Positions 47,101-56,659 of a DNA stretch of 64,000 bases are shown here, one piece after another. The DNA is from Symbiodinium natans (taxonomy: Eukaryota; Sar; Dinophyceae; Suessiales; Symbiodiniaceae): NCBI GenBank assembly GCA_905221605.1, contig CAJNDS010002753.1:182001-246000 (forward strand). The letters run 5' to 3'. A program made the translations under genes and the position numbers. The notes under the pieces are model-generated. The model was not told where the DNA came from. It saw only the letters and a list, made by a program, of their open reading frames with translations, and made no database searches. How positions within the stretch are numbered: position 1 is the stretch's first letter; the number at the start of each line of letters is the position of its first letter.

Positions 47101-50100
47101 TTGCAACACAGTGCAATGGTGGTGCATCGTGGTGCCACGAGAAGAAACGCCCGGCATAAAGCTCCGGCAGCCTAAGCCCTAAGCCCGAAGCCCTAAGCCC
47201 GAAGCCCCAAGCCCTGAGCCCTAAGCCCCAAACCCTAAGCCCCAAGCCCCAAGCCCGAAGCCCAAAGCCCAAAGCGCAATCCTAGACTCAAAGCAGCCTA
47301 AGCCCCGTGAGGCGCTTATGCCGTTGTTGCTTCTAGTTGCAGGGTTATTAGGGCGGTTTAGGGTTTAGGGTTGGAGGGTTTAGGGTTGGAGGGTTTAGGG
47401 TTGGAGGGTTTAGGGTTTAGGGTTTAGGGTTTAGGGTTTAGGGTTTAGGGTTTAGGGTTTAGGGTTTAGGGTTTAGGGTTTAGGGTTTAGGGTTTAGGGT
47501 TTAGGGGTTTGGGTTATTCGGGTTCAGGTCGGCCCAAGTGTGATACATTTGATATTCTCCTTGAAATTGGGCTCCGGAGGATCATACTTGGGATAATGTT
47601 GTCAGAGGGCTCTCGAAAGGGCCATCCTAGTAGGGTTTTAGGGTTAGGGTTTAGGGTTTAGGCTTTAGGCTTTAGGCTTTAGGCTTTAGGCTTTAGGCTT
47701 TAGGCTTTAGGGTTTAGGGTTTAGGGTTTAGGGTTTAGGGTACAGTGTTTGGGTTTCATAGGCCTGGAAAGTTCATACGTGGCAGCCAAGAGGCCCTTTA
47801 GTCTATGCCGACAGACCTAAATCCTAACCCGAACCCCCGCACCCTAAACCCTAAGCCCTCTAAACCCTAAACCCTAAACCCTAAACCCTAAACCCTGAAC
47901 CCCAAACCCCAAACCCCAAACCCCAAACCCCAAACCCCAAACCCCAAACCCCAAACCCCAAACCCCAAACCCCAAACCCCAAACCCCAAACCCCAAACCC
48001 CAAACCCCAAACCTAGCCCTTATCTCTCCCATCACCGAAACCCTAAACCCTAAACCCAAAACCCAAAACCCTAAACCCTAAACCCTTAAACCCTTCTAAG
48101 AAAGGAACCCGTCTGACCCTTCGATCCTCGACTTGCAGCTGCTGCTGGCTTGCAAGGAAGAGGAGTTTTCATTTAGGGTTCAGGGTTTAGGATTTAGGAT
48201 TTAGGGTTTAGGGTTTAGGGTTTTGGGTTTAGGGGGCAGTTTTCCACGTGCAAGCAACATTCGGCTTATCCTGAGTCATACCTGACGGCTCCAAAGTCTT
48301 TTTGGGGGGCTGCTATAGGAGATTATATTGCACTGCTTGGAGGTTCAGGGTACTTATAGCCCTAATTATCACTGCACATATAAGCCCCCTAAGTCCCCTA
48401 TGTAAGTTATAAGTAGACAAAAACTGTGGTTATAAGCGCCCATGAACCTCCAAGTGCCCCCCCCCCCCAAAAAAAAAAAAAAAAGCTACATAGAAGCCTG
48501 TATACAATGTGCCTTGGCTGTCCCTCCTTCCCTCCCTTTAGTTGTTGCCTTCGTCAACCAGTTCACGGTTTTTGTATTATTACTACTATTATTATTATTG
48601 GTATCATTAGTATTCTTGGTATTATTAGTGTTATTGCATTATTCGTTTTATTATTTCTTTATTATTATTATTATATAGAGGAGCTTATGTAAATTACAAG
48701 GGGCAGAGGCGCCCGGCAACTGGTTTGTAAAGGCACCAAGCCTAAAGCCTAAAGCCAAAAGCCTAAAGCCTAAAGCCTAAAGCCTAAAGCCTAAAGCCTA
48801 AAGCCTAAAGCCTAAAGCCTAAAGCCTAAAGCCTAAAGCCTAAAGCCTAAAGCCTAAACCCATCAGCGAAGAGAGACCGAGAGCTCGTTCAAGGCGATCC
48901 CTGAGCAAGAATCAGGATCTTCAGCCGATGGAGGCTGCAGGGTTTAGGGGTTTAGGGGTTTAGGGGTTCAGGGGTTCAGGGGTTTAGGGGTTTAGGGGTT
49001 TAGGGGTTTAGGGGTTTAGGGGTTTAGGGGTTTAGGGCTTATAGGGGTTTAGGGGTTTAGAGGCTCTTGGGGTTAGGGGTTTGGGTGTAGGGTTTAGGGT
49101 GCCGGAGCTGGGAAGAAATTAGGAGTTTAAGGGTTCAGTTGCCCAAGGTAAGCTCTACACTCTTGACCCTGTGTCCGTAAATTCCTCGAGTTCCGCCCTG
49201 CGCAACATGCGCACAGGTGCGGTCTATTGAGAACGCAGAGAAGAATCCCAAGGAGATTGACAACTGGGCGCTTGCCCTAGTGAGGTCGGGCTGGGGTCGG
49301 CGGGGGTACACACGGGCCGAAGCCCAAACCTTTAGGACCCCAAATTGGCCCTTTCAAAGACCCTACCTTGTTCTTCGGCCCAAAACCCGAAACCCTAAGC
49401 CCTAAAGCCTAAAGCCTAAAGCCTTAACCCTAAACCCTGAACCCTACAGGGTAGTTCCGGATAGTCTTTAAGGTTTGCCCGGCCATTGCATGTTTGGTCG
49501 GGGCCCTTTTCTTGTAACTTTGGAGCCAACAGTTTAAGCGGCTTAATGGCTTCTTTCAGGATCCAACGGCTTTAGTTTCAGTAGGTTCGGGGTTTAGGGT
49601 TTAGGGTGTAGGGTTTAGGGTTTAGGGTGGGCCGGAGAGGCTCAGAAGGTCTCGGCGTGGTGGGGGGAGGGTTTAGGGTTTAGGGTTTACCGTTTAGGGT
49701 TTCGGGGTAGCCGTTTGGCGTTAGGGGTTAGGCGTTAGGGGTTAAGGGGTTAAGGGATTAAGGGGTTAAGGGGTTAAGGGGTTAAGGGGTTAAGGGGTTA
49801 AGGGGTTAAGGGGTTAAGGGGTTAAGGGGGTAAGGGGTTAAGGGGTTAAGGGGTTAAGGGGTTACGGGGTTACGGGGTTAAGGGGTTGAGGGGCTAAGGG
49901 GTTAAGGGTTACGGTTGGGGGGAGGGGGGGGGGGGGGGGGTGCGGAAGTGGAGGACCAAGAGGCGTTTAGGGGGGCGGAGGGGGGTTTAGGAGGGTGCCA
50001 AACAGCCCAAATAACATCGACCTTAACCCAAGCCATGTTCCGGAAGTAGCGGGCATGTGTCTCTCCGGGACAGCTTCGGATTCGGACAAAGTGCTAAAGC

Positions 50101-53100
50101 TGAGGCCCGTACCCCTAAACCCTGAACCGTAAAACCCCAAACCTAAAACAAAACCCCTCAACTCTAAACCCCCGGGCCGAGGTCAAGCGCATCGACAACC
50201 TGAACCGGTCGAAGCCTGCCCCCACGGTGCAATACTCCAGAAGGCCATAGGGATCATAGTATTTGATTTTTTGGGGGGCTTTAGGGTTTAGGGTTTGGGG
50301 TTTAAGGTTTAGGGTTTAGGGTTTGGGGCTCTTAAGCAACTAGTACAGGGGGCTATGTCTCTGGGTTGTTATTTTTGTTCAGAGCCTGGTCTTAGCCCCG
50401 AGCCCGACTACTAACCTTTCCCAAGCCCTAGGCCGGAAGCCCCAAACACCTACTTGGAGGTTCATGGTACTCATTAACCAATTATAACTGTACGTATAAC
50501 CCACTTATAAGCCTAACATGCTTATAAGTACAGTTATCATTGGTTAAAAAGTACCGTGAACCTCCAAGTCCGCCTCTTGGACTAGGACCCAGAGTAGGCC
50601 CGTATCCCCTTTGCTTCGGGGTTTTTCTCCCTTGTAAACCTGTTTAAGCCAAAAAAGGGCACCCTGGTTTTTTTCCTAGGTTGCTCTAATTCAACCCACC
50701 AAACCCCTCGAAGCCCCTAAGGCCCCACAAGCCCCCCGACATGCGGAATCATGAGGTAACCCAGCTCCCCGATGTCTCAGGGCTTCCGCTTTCTAGGGTT
50801 TGTAGGGTTCAAGGTTTGGTTTTCCAGGGTATTCAAGGGGCGTAAAAGGCTTCCGAATTGCGGGCCCATAATTAACGGAGCATGAACTGCCCTAGACTCC
50901 TAGACTGTTCCTCTTTACAGTATTGTTTGTTTTTTTTTGGGGGTGGGGGGGGGGGGGGGGGGGTGGGGTTAGGTTTTCTTGGGTTTTGGGGTTTAGGGCT
51001 TATAAGCTCCAAACCTGTGAGCCCTAAACCTCTGAGCAAACTTGCACGCAGGATGCCCGACATTGAGCAGCTCATGCAGGTGTGGCCCGCAGAGTTTGAG
51101 GCGCGCAGCGGGGGGATTAGGGTTCTGTGGGTTCAGGGTTTAGGGCTCTTAGGGTTTGGGGTGCCGGGTCCTGAGGTCCGTCGAGCACCCCCTCGACCCA
51201 GATTCGCAGTGGTGCATGTGTGGAAGATGTGAACCTCAAACCCCAAACACCAAACAACAAACCCCAAACCTTGAACCTTATGACCCCAAACCCTAGCCCT
51301 AGACCCTAGACCCCAGACCCTAAACCCTAAACCCTTCCTTCAAAGGCGTCAGAACCCGAAAGCTAGGACCATCTAAAGCCGCAAGGAATCCAGGCCCCAA
51401 ATCCTGAAACCCTCAAGCCTCCTTAAAGCCCAAATTGCCCCTAAACCCTAAACCCTAAACCCCAAACCCTAACCCTAAACCCCGAGTCCCCGAGCCCCAA
51501 AAACGCCAAGTTCTAAGCCCTGGGATTTAGAGTTTGGTGTTTATGTTTTTAGTTTGATTCATATGCCTCAATTGAACCGGGCTGGAGGTTTTTTAGGTTT
51601 TGTGTCTGGGGTTCATTGGCCCAAAACCCTATACAAGGTCAGGATTGTTCCTTCGGGGTACTACCATCCCGATTACGGACTGTTAGTATGATGGGAACAT
51701 CCCGACCTTAAACCCCAAACCCCAAACCCGAAACCCGAAACCCCAAACCCCAAACCCCAAACCCTAAACCCTAAACCCTAAACTACCCTGTTTGGGTTCG
51801 GGAGGAATACCTGCAAAACAACCCGCTGCCGGAGCTGGCAGACCTGGAGCTTGGGCCCCAGCCACTTCGAAAAGCTGCTCCCGTGAAAAGAAACCTGTAG
51901 GGTTTAGGGTTTAGGGTTTAGGGTTTAGGGTTTAGGGTTTCGGATTTGGGGTTTGGGGTTTGGGGTTTAGGGTTTTGCCCTTTGTGCAGCGTTTTTTCTT
52001 GCTTCAACGTTTAGGGTAGCAACGCTTTGGGATATGCTGCATTTAGTAGAAGCCCCGAGTCCCCAAGGGAACCCCAAACCCACGTTCCTCTGCAGATGTC
52101 TGGGGGGCCTAAGGTTGAGGGTTTAGGGTTTAGAGCTTAGGGTTGAGGGTTCACTGTTCAGGGTTTAGGGCTTGGAGTTTATGGGATGATGTTAAACATG
52201 ATATGCTTGCTCCTTGTTGGGGTTGAAATCTATTTAGAAAGATTTATTATCGGGTTTTAGTAGTTAATGTTGGAGGGTTTAGAGCACAGGATTTAGAGTT
52301 TCGACCCTGACCTCCATATTTCACAAGGAACAGAAGCCCCCGCACGGTCTCCCCAGGCTGGACTTGCCCAGCTACATCCGGATTTTTGCTTCGATTCTAG
52401 ACGTACCTGCCGAGAACTCAGACTCCATCTATGGTTCGGGAGTTCAGGTTGGGGGCTAAGCGTTTGGATTTGTTTGCTTCAGAGCATGCTGCTTGTGATT
52501 GGTTTTTGGGTTCTTAGTATGGAAGTGTCATAGACGAACAGCACAGCGCGCCTAAATACGAAATTCCCTAATTACAAGAGTCAGTGATCTTGGGCTTTGT
52601 GGCTTTGTTTGCAACTCACTTAGCCAATAGCTGAACCATAAGCTTTTTGGGTTTCCTTATCTAACAGGATGAAGAAAAGTTTAACCTTGTTATTCCTGGG
52701 TTCTTGGAGAAGTACTTAAGACAATCACCAGCACTTTCCAGGCTTTATTCCCAAGCGCACTGGCCTGCTCTGGGAATCTACCGCAGCATCTTCCTCATAG
52801 CTTATGTTTTAGGGTTTCGGGTAAAGGGTTTAGGGTTGAGGGTTGAGGGTTTAGGGTTTAGGGTTTAGGGTTTAGGGTACCAACATTACCCCACACATGG
52901 GGTGGGGGACCCCCAGACCATGCAGGTGCTTGGTATTGGGTAGGGTGTAGAATTCTTGGTAGCCAAGTGGTACCCTTTTCACTTTGTTGGGGGGTTCAGG
53001 CTCCCTGAAAAAGCAACCATTCCCAAAACGGGTGCCCTTACGAAAATAAGGTTACTGGGCCTCAATTTAGGTTTGGGGTTTCGGGTTTCGGGTTGAATTC

Positions 53101-54114
53101 CTACCCTTTTGCTCATTCTCCGAAAATAGCACGAACACCCTCGATCCCAAATGGGTCCTGCGGCTTGAAATTGTATCTGGGTCCTTAATATGATTTGGTG
53201 TCTATTCCTTAATTAAGGGGTGTTGGGCTCTTACCAAAAAATCTGAATCAGGTTTTAGGGTTTAGGGTGTACCTCTAACCTTAGAGATCTGGACCTTAAA
53301 GCCCTATAGGCCCCAATTGAAAAAGTCTCAAGCCCTTAAGCCCCTACCCCCCAAACCCTAAACCCTAAAGCCTAAACCCTAAACCCTAAACCCTAAACCT
53401 TAATTCCTCAACCCCAGGTCTACAACCAGATTACGGAGACGCTGCACGTCATCTTCACCCTGTATTCGGAGTTCAAGTCCAACCAGCACTTCTCAAAGGT
53501 GCCTCCAGGTTTTAGGGTTAAGGGCTTAGTATTTAGGGTTTAGGGCCTTTAGGGCCTTTAGGGTTTAGGGCCTTTAGGGCCTTTAGGGTTTGGGGTTTAG
53601 GGTTTAGGGTTTAGGGTTTAGGGATCTGTGAGGGCTTCTGCTTCAGGATACCCGTTGCTCTAAGCCTCCCTTAAAGCACAAAGCTTTTTAAACTCCTGAC
53701 ACACCGAAACTAAACCCCAAGCCCTAAACCCTAAACCCTAAACCCGAAGGATGAAAGGGCCAACCTAGCGTATACATGACACTGCGAGCAGCGGCAGAGG
53801 CCTGCCCACCCCTCCTCCCCACAAACGGCATGAGCCCTACAAACCCCAGAATAGCCAGGGGTTTAGGGTTTAGGGTTTAGGGTTGAGGGCGCCCTGTAAG
53901 GCCCAAAACGAGGCTCTAAGCTCCGAACCCTAAGATTCGTTTTGAGATTGTGCAGTGGTGAGTTTAGACACCTACGGGTCTCGCAAACTTATTTTGATAC
54001 AGTGTGGTTCAGGGCTTAGCGGGGTAAAGGGTACCTAGGTAGGGTGTAAGGACTCTTATTTTAGGGTTTTGAAGCCTGCAGGCCCTCTTGAAGAAGGCTC
54101 TAGGGCAATTTTGA
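41120..54114 (+). CDS. IFT46: Intraflagellar transport protein 46 (IFT46), 17 exons, complete
   Basis: Role (established): IFT46 is a core subunit of the IFT-B complex that carries cargo such as outer dynein arms along axonemes; it acts in cilia and at the basal body. Seen: joining 17 exons gives 1083 coding bases (360 residues plus stop), near the 300-345 usual for the family. Residues 1-120 are acidic and low-complexity. Then come RYNPDEFKGMKVSSEIEELF, YKPHTIELDTVLKPFIP, VDAFLKMPRPDG, SDPSILDLQL, VRSIENAEKNPKEIDNW, RMPDIEQLMQVWPAEFE, LDLPSYIRIFASILDVPVYN and TLHVIFTLYSEFKSNQHF, which match the IFT46 C-terminal domain in order. Coding exons make up about 8% of the gene span. Exons 5-6 boundary choices and exon 17 are the least certain. 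An AG two bases before the ATG could be a spliced-leader acceptor. Confidence 0.93.
41196..41235. repeat. T(28)G(10) homopolymer junction
   Basis: A long T run followed directly by a G run, inside IFT46 intron 1. Confidence 0.93.
41588..41661 (+). CDS. IFT46: IFT46 exon 2
   Basis: Acceptor AATTTGCAG. Reads SVSLEPKTPEAPGVLEPQTG, DAPK; GT donor (AAAG|GTTCAG). Confidence 0.8.
41666..41817. repeat. TTTAGGG array with CTTAGGG block (IFT46 intron 2)
   Basis: Fills almost the whole 178-base intron: TTTAGGG units, eight CTTAGGG units, then about nine TTTAGGG units. Confidence 0.95.
41840..41940 (+). CDS. IFT46: IFT46 exon 3
   Basis: Acceptor CCTGTGCAG. Reads AGTPKAPMERPAAQGGGREK, AGATAVPKSPQNP; GA donor (CCCAG|GAACG). 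Confidence 0.8.
42295..42545. repeat. TA-rich repeats (IFT46 intron 3)
   Basis: Several (TA)n blocks with two near copies of ACTATATAGATCTAAGAA-type text (42286 and 42331). Confidence 0.9.
43024..43078 (+). CDS. IFT46: IFT46 exon 4
   Basis: Acceptor ATCCTAAG; the first base completes Ser. Reads DFNEGGTASESGDSESSE; GC donor (GTGAG|GCGCC). Confidence 0.75.
43553..43712. repeat. TTTAGGG array with TTCCTAGGG variants (IFT46 intron 4)
   Basis: Alternating TTTAGGG and TTCCTAGGG units at the left pass into about twelve TTTAGGG units that end 20 bases before exon 5. Confidence 0.95.
43733..43759 (+). CDS. IFT46: IFT46 exon 5
   Basis: Acceptor CTTTTGCAG. Reads GSTSESSEE; GC donor after GAGGAG is preferred. 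A later GA donor after CGGCAT (43777) is also possible. Confidence 0.65.
44083..44127. repeat. AAACGCT variant block (IFT46 intron 5)
   Basis: Six consecutive AAACGCT units followed by CCCTGAA/CCCTAAA units up to exon 6. Confidence 0.93.
44193..44250 (+). CDS. IFT46: IFT46 exon 6
   Basis: Acceptor CACCTGCAG. Reads GGGKKSANLPTGAPGSQLA; a GC donor after GCTA fits the phase of exon 7, but a GA donor after CATA (44261) fits too. Confidence 0.55.
44785..44899 (+). CDS. IFT46: IFT46 exon 7
   Basis: Acceptor TTTGTCGCAG. Reads IEFRRLDFRSSSQRYNPDEF, KGMKVSSEIEELFNCIT. This begins the conserved IFT46 region (Y-N-P-x-x-F, E-I-x-E-L-F). GC donor (ACAAG|GCCAG). The minus-strand ORF here is a shadow. Confidence 0.88.
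45101..45197. mobile_element. Small inverted-repeat element, family D (IFT46 intron 7)
   Basis: ATAGGGGTCGGAATAATTAC at the left; CTAATTACTAAGGCCCCTA at the right. Confidence 0.8.
45344..45419 (+). CDS. IFT46: IFT46 exon 8
   Basis: Acceptor CCTGCACAG. Reads YKPHTIELDTVLKPFIPELI, PSIGE, a diagnostic IFT46 block. GC donor (GCGAG|GCTCA). Confidence 0.93.
45563..45665. mobile_element. Small inverted-repeat element, family D (IFT46 intron 8)
   Basis: ATAGGGATCGGAATAATTAC at the left; TCTAAATATCAAGGCCCCTA at the right. The second family D copy, about 370 bases after the first. Confidence 0.8.
46067..46164 (+). CDS. IFT46: IFT46 exon 9
   Basis: Acceptor ATATCACAG. Reads VDAFLKMPRPDGGACPLGTA, RLDEPTLPPPRA; GA donor (GCCAC|GAGTGG). 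Confidence 0.9.
46756..46866. mobile_element. Small inverted-repeat element, family F (IFT46 intron 9)
   Basis: ATTCTTGGCATCCCAGTGGT then ACCCTTTTCCC at the left; TTACAGGGCTACCAAGAGAA at the right. Confidence 0.75.
47345..47503. repeat. TTTAGGG array (IFT46 intron 9)
   Basis: Three TTGGAGGGTTTAGGG units followed by about 15 perfect TTTAGGG units. Confidence 0.95.
47855..48085. repeat. CCCTAAA array with long CCCCAAA block (IFT46 intron 9)
   Basis: About 17 perfect CCCCAAA units flanked by CCCTAAA units, ending 20 bases before exon 10. Confidence 0.95.
48105..48162 (+). CDS. IFT46: IFT46 exon 10
   Basis: Acceptor TAAGAAAG. Reads NPSDPSILDLQLLLACKEE, matching the S-D-P-(T/S)-x-L-x-L-Q-L block; GA donor (GAAGAG|GAGTTT). 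Confidence 0.88.
48335..48455. mobile_element. Small inverted-repeat element, family A (IFT46 intron 10)
   Basis: CTTGGAGGTTCAGGGTACTT at the left; GCGCCCATGAACCTCCAAGT at the right. A C(11)A(14) homopolymer tract follows at once. Confidence 0.85.
48739..48858. repeat. GCCTAAA variant array (IFT46 intron 10)
   Basis: About 17 nearly perfect GCCTAAA units. A TTTAGGGG octamer array follows at 48942-49060. Confidence 0.95.
49217..49267 (+). CDS. IFT46: IFT46 exon 11
   Basis: Acceptor GCGCACAG. Reads VRSIENAEKNPKEIDNW, a highly conserved IFT46 motif; GC donor (AACTGG|GCGCT). Confidence 0.93.
49722..49912. repeat. GGGGTTAA variant array (IFT46 intron 11)
   Basis: About 22 units of GGGGTTAA, an octamer unlike the seven-base telomere unit, followed by a poly-G tract. 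Confidence 0.95.
50182..50243 (+). CDS. IFT46: IFT46 exon 12
   Basis: Acceptor GGGCCGAG. Reads VKRIDNLNRSKPAPTVQYSR; GC donor (CCAGAAG|GCCAT). Confidence 0.9.
50451..50569. mobile_element. Small inverted-repeat element, family A (IFT46 intron 12)
   Basis: TACTTGGAGGTTCATGGTAC at the left; AGTACCGTGAACCTCCAAGT at the right. Confidence 0.87.
50583..50695. mobile_element. Small dispersed element, family G (IFT46 intron 12)
   Basis: Shares GAGTAGGCCCGTATCCCCTT, CTTGTAAACCTGTTTAAGCC and TTTCCTAGGTTGCTCT with 46291-46395; the left part also matches 32540-32590. Confidence 0.6.
51052..51100 (+). CDS. IFT46: IFT46 exon 13
   Basis: Acceptor GCACGCAG. Reads MPDIEQLMQVWPAEFE after a split Arg codon; GC donor (TTTGAG|GCGCG). 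Confidence 0.93.
51805..51848 (+). CDS. IFT46: IFT46 exon 14
   Basis: Acceptor TTCGGGAG. Reads EYLQNNPLPELADL plus two bases; GC donor (CTGGA|GCTTGG). Confidence 0.85.
52357..52408 (+). CDS. IFT46: IFT46 exon 15
   Basis: Acceptor TCCCCAG. Reads LDLPSYIRIFASILDVP; GC donor (GTACCT|GCCGA). Confidence 0.9.
52954..53062. mobile_element. Small inverted-repeat element, family F (IFT46 intron 15)
   Basis: CTTGGTAGCCAAGTGGTACC then CTTTTCAC at the left; AAGGTTACTGGGCCTC at the right; internal CATTCCCAAAACGGGTGCCC. Confidence 0.7.
53418..53498 (+). CDS. IFT46: IFT46 exon 16
   Basis: Acceptor AACCCCAG. Reads VYNQITETLHVIFTLYSEFK, SNQHFSK, the conserved C-terminal block; GT donor (TCAAAG|GTGCC). Confidence 0.93.
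54082..54114 (+). CDS. IFT46: IFT46 exon 17 (terminal, provisional)
   Basis: Acceptor GCCTGCAG. Reads ALLKKALGQF then TGA, in phase with exon 16. The IFT46 C-terminal tail is not conserved, so another downstream terminal exon remains possible. Confidence 0.6.
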   Translation, partial: ALLKKALGQF

Positions 54115-54299
54115 GCCTTAGGACCTCATTCGGTACCTGTCTGGGGCTATTGAGCGGGGACTTGCGGGTGTAGGTACAGTCAATGGGCTCAATATTTCGA
54201 GGGGTTCCTCGAGGTTAGGCGTAATGGGAGTTTTGCACTTAGGGTTAGCACTAGACCACGATTCCTTGTTTCACCCCCTGACCCCCGCACCAATCTCTC

Positions 54300-54850
54300 C
54301 ATTCTTGGCCGCCGAGACGGACACGACTGGGAACTTCGGAGACCAGTGCCCAACTCAATCTGGCGTGGTCAAGCATAAGCAGCTTAAACCCTAAACCCTA
54401 AACGGTAAACCCTCGGCTCAGCACCTGCGGTTCAGATTGTGGCCAAACCCGCAATTGAGGGTTGAGGGTTGAAACCCCAACCCTAAACCCATATGCGCCC
54501 GAACCCACAGACTCCAGCCAGGCCTTTCTTTCAGGTTGTTCAGGCATAGACCCTGAAACCCTAATGGATTGCAAGCCCTAAACCCTAAACCCTACCAACC
54601 CTACTAGATGTTAAATTCGAAACCTAAAGCCCTGTCGTCCAGGGAAAGCGCATGTGAAGACCCCAAGTGCCTCGCTGAAGCCGAAACTTCAACCCTAAGC
54701 CCTGAACCCTCAAACCCAAAGGGTGGGTGGGAAAAGAGGGAGGGGGGGTTTGAGTGTGATGTGCTCGGCAGGCCCTGGGGATACCTAAGTAAGTACGCAA
54801 GCAAGTAGTAAGTAAGTAAGTAAGCAAGCAAGTAAGTAAGTAAATAAATC
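54300..54850. other. Downstream of IFT46; no clear gene
   Basis: An open GC-rich patch (54300-54395, e.g. FLAAETDTTGNFGDQCPTQS) followed by CCCTAAA text may be an exon of the next gene, or a longer 3' part of IFT46. GTAA repeats begin at about 54787. Confidence 0.3.
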
Positions 54851-54900
54851 AGTAGGTAAGTGTACATGTGTGCGTGCCTCTGTGTGTGTGTGTGTGTGTG

Positions 54901-54943
<43 letters not shown>

Positions 54944-55412
54944 CTCTGTGTCTCTTTGTGGTTTGTCTCCGTGTCTCCGTGTCTCTGTGTCTCTGTGCGT
55001 CTGTCTCAGTGCGTGTGCCTCTCTCTCTCTCTGCGTCTCTGTGTGCCTCTGTGTGTCTCTGTGCCTCTGTGTGTCTCTGCGTGTCTCTGTGTATCTCGGT
55101 GTGTCCCTGTGTGTCTGTGTGTGTGTGTGTGTCTCTTTGTTGTCTGTGTGTCTCTGTGTGTCTCTGTGTGTCTCTGTGTGTGTCTGTGCGCCTCTGTGTG
55201 TCTCTGTGTGTCTCTGCGTGTGTCTGTGTGTCTCCGGGTGTCTCTGTTCGCCTCTGTGCCTCTGTGTCTCTGTGTGCCTGTGCGTCCGTGTGCCGGTGTG
55301 CCTGTGTGTGTGTTTTGTGTCTTTGTGTCTTTGTGTCTTTGTGTCTTTGTGTCTGTGTGTCTGCGTGTCTGGGTGTGTCGGTGTGCTGGTGTGTTGGTGT
55401 GTTTGTGTGTGA
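54787..55412. repeat. GTAA, then TGTC/TGTG/TCTCTGTG microsatellite
   Basis: About 70 bases of (GTAA/GCAA)n followed by about 550 bases of TGTG and TGTC-type repeat. Cys/Val/Ser-rich plus frames and His/Arg/Thr-rich minus frames of up to 213 codons are artefacts. Confidence 0.96.
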
Positions 55413-55511
55413 TCTCCCGCTCTGACTTGTTTTGCTCAAAGGCGTCAAGGCCCAACCCAGAACAAACTCTCTGCATCAACTTGCATCACACGATTGGTTA
55501 GGGTTGCCCAG

Positions 55512-55587
55512 GGAACAAGGCGTTTGCGAGGCAGAAACTGGGCCAGAGCTCCGCACAGAAGACACGCAAAGAAGAAGACCCTCTCTA
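55512..55587 (+). CDS. Candidate terminal exon
   Basis: Acceptor GTTGCCCAG; reads NKAFARQKLGQSSAQKTRKE, EDPL then TAA. Basic, repeat-free. Confidence 0.3.
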
Positions 55588-55697
55588 AACTGTCCCTAAA
55601 CCCAAAACCCTAAACCCTAAACCCTACACCCTCGAGGTACAACTTCGGACCAGTCCCAACCACATTCGGGCCCGCTTCTCAGGGCGGGTTTTTGGGG

Positions 55698-56036
55698 TTA
55701 AGGATTTCGGATTTGTTTCTCTTCGTCGTGTGAGGTCGTGAAGTTCAGGATTGATTTCAAAGTCGTTTGGGGAATATTCCTCAAGTACTCGTATTTATGG
55801 GGCATTCCCTTCATTGTTGTTAGATACCACCTACACCCTCTCCGACTGATGATGGCGCCTTGCGCCGGAATGATGGAGGAGGGCTCAGGCTCTTTTGAGG
55901 AGGGGGGAGGTGGGTTGCTGACGGCTTGGGTGGTGGCGCCTAAAAGGGTGAAAAAAACTATTCGTGCAGCAGGTGAGCTGTGGGAGCTGTCTTGAGCCAG
56001 TGAACTTTGATGAGTCCGACATCCCACGCCATGCAA
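55698..56036 (-). CDS. Candidate ORF, minus strand
   Basis: 112 codons, including SHSSPAARIVFFTLLGATTQ, RWYLTTMKGMPHKYEYLRNI and PQTTLKSILNFTTSHDEEKQ. The opposite frame (55738-55995) is also open. It lies between microsatellites; no family recognised. Confidence 0.3.
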   Translation of the reverse strand: MHGVGCRTHQSSLAQDSSHSSPAARIVFFTLLGATTQAVSNPPPPSSKEPEPSSIIPAQGAIISRRGCRWYLTTMKGMPHKYEYLRNIPQTTLKSILNFTTSHDEEKQIRNP

Positions 56037-56105
56037 CCGAAAGACGAAAGCGTGATCATATGAGGTAGGATGACATTGCTAGCGCGTGCCCATACCATTG
56101 CAAAT

Positions 56106-56171
56106 ACGACTACGACTACGACTACGACTACGACTACGACTACGACTACGACGACAACTACGACAACAACA

Positions 56172-56224
<53 letters not shown>

Positions 56225-56495
56225 GACGACGACGTTTGGGGCATGTGATAACATCACGTACGAAACCAGCCCCCCTCCCCTCAAGCAAAGGCACTGTAAA
56301 TACCGATGTATTCGGCATGTTTTGGAGTGACGCAATGAGGCGCCACGGGCACACACCCCCACCTACTCCTCCTCCTCCTCCTCCTCCTCCTCCCTCCTCC
56401 TCCTCCTCCTCCTCCTCCTCCTCCTCCTCCTCCTCCTCCTCCTGCTCCTCCTGCTCCTCCTGCTCCTCCTCCTCCTGCTGCTGCAGTGCCTATTG

Positions 56496-56594
<99 letters not shown>

Positions 56595-56597
56595 CTA

Positions 56598-56659
<62 letters not shown>

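Noticed and set aside
47874-48059. Gly/Leu/Phe-rich 61-codon frame
   Set aside because: Translation of CCCCAAA repeats on the minus strand; it overlaps nothing but array.
54849-55501. Cys/Val-rich frames of 180-213 codons (plus) and His/Thr/Arg-rich frames (minus)
   Set aside because: Artefacts of TGTG/TGTC repeats that are open in five frames.
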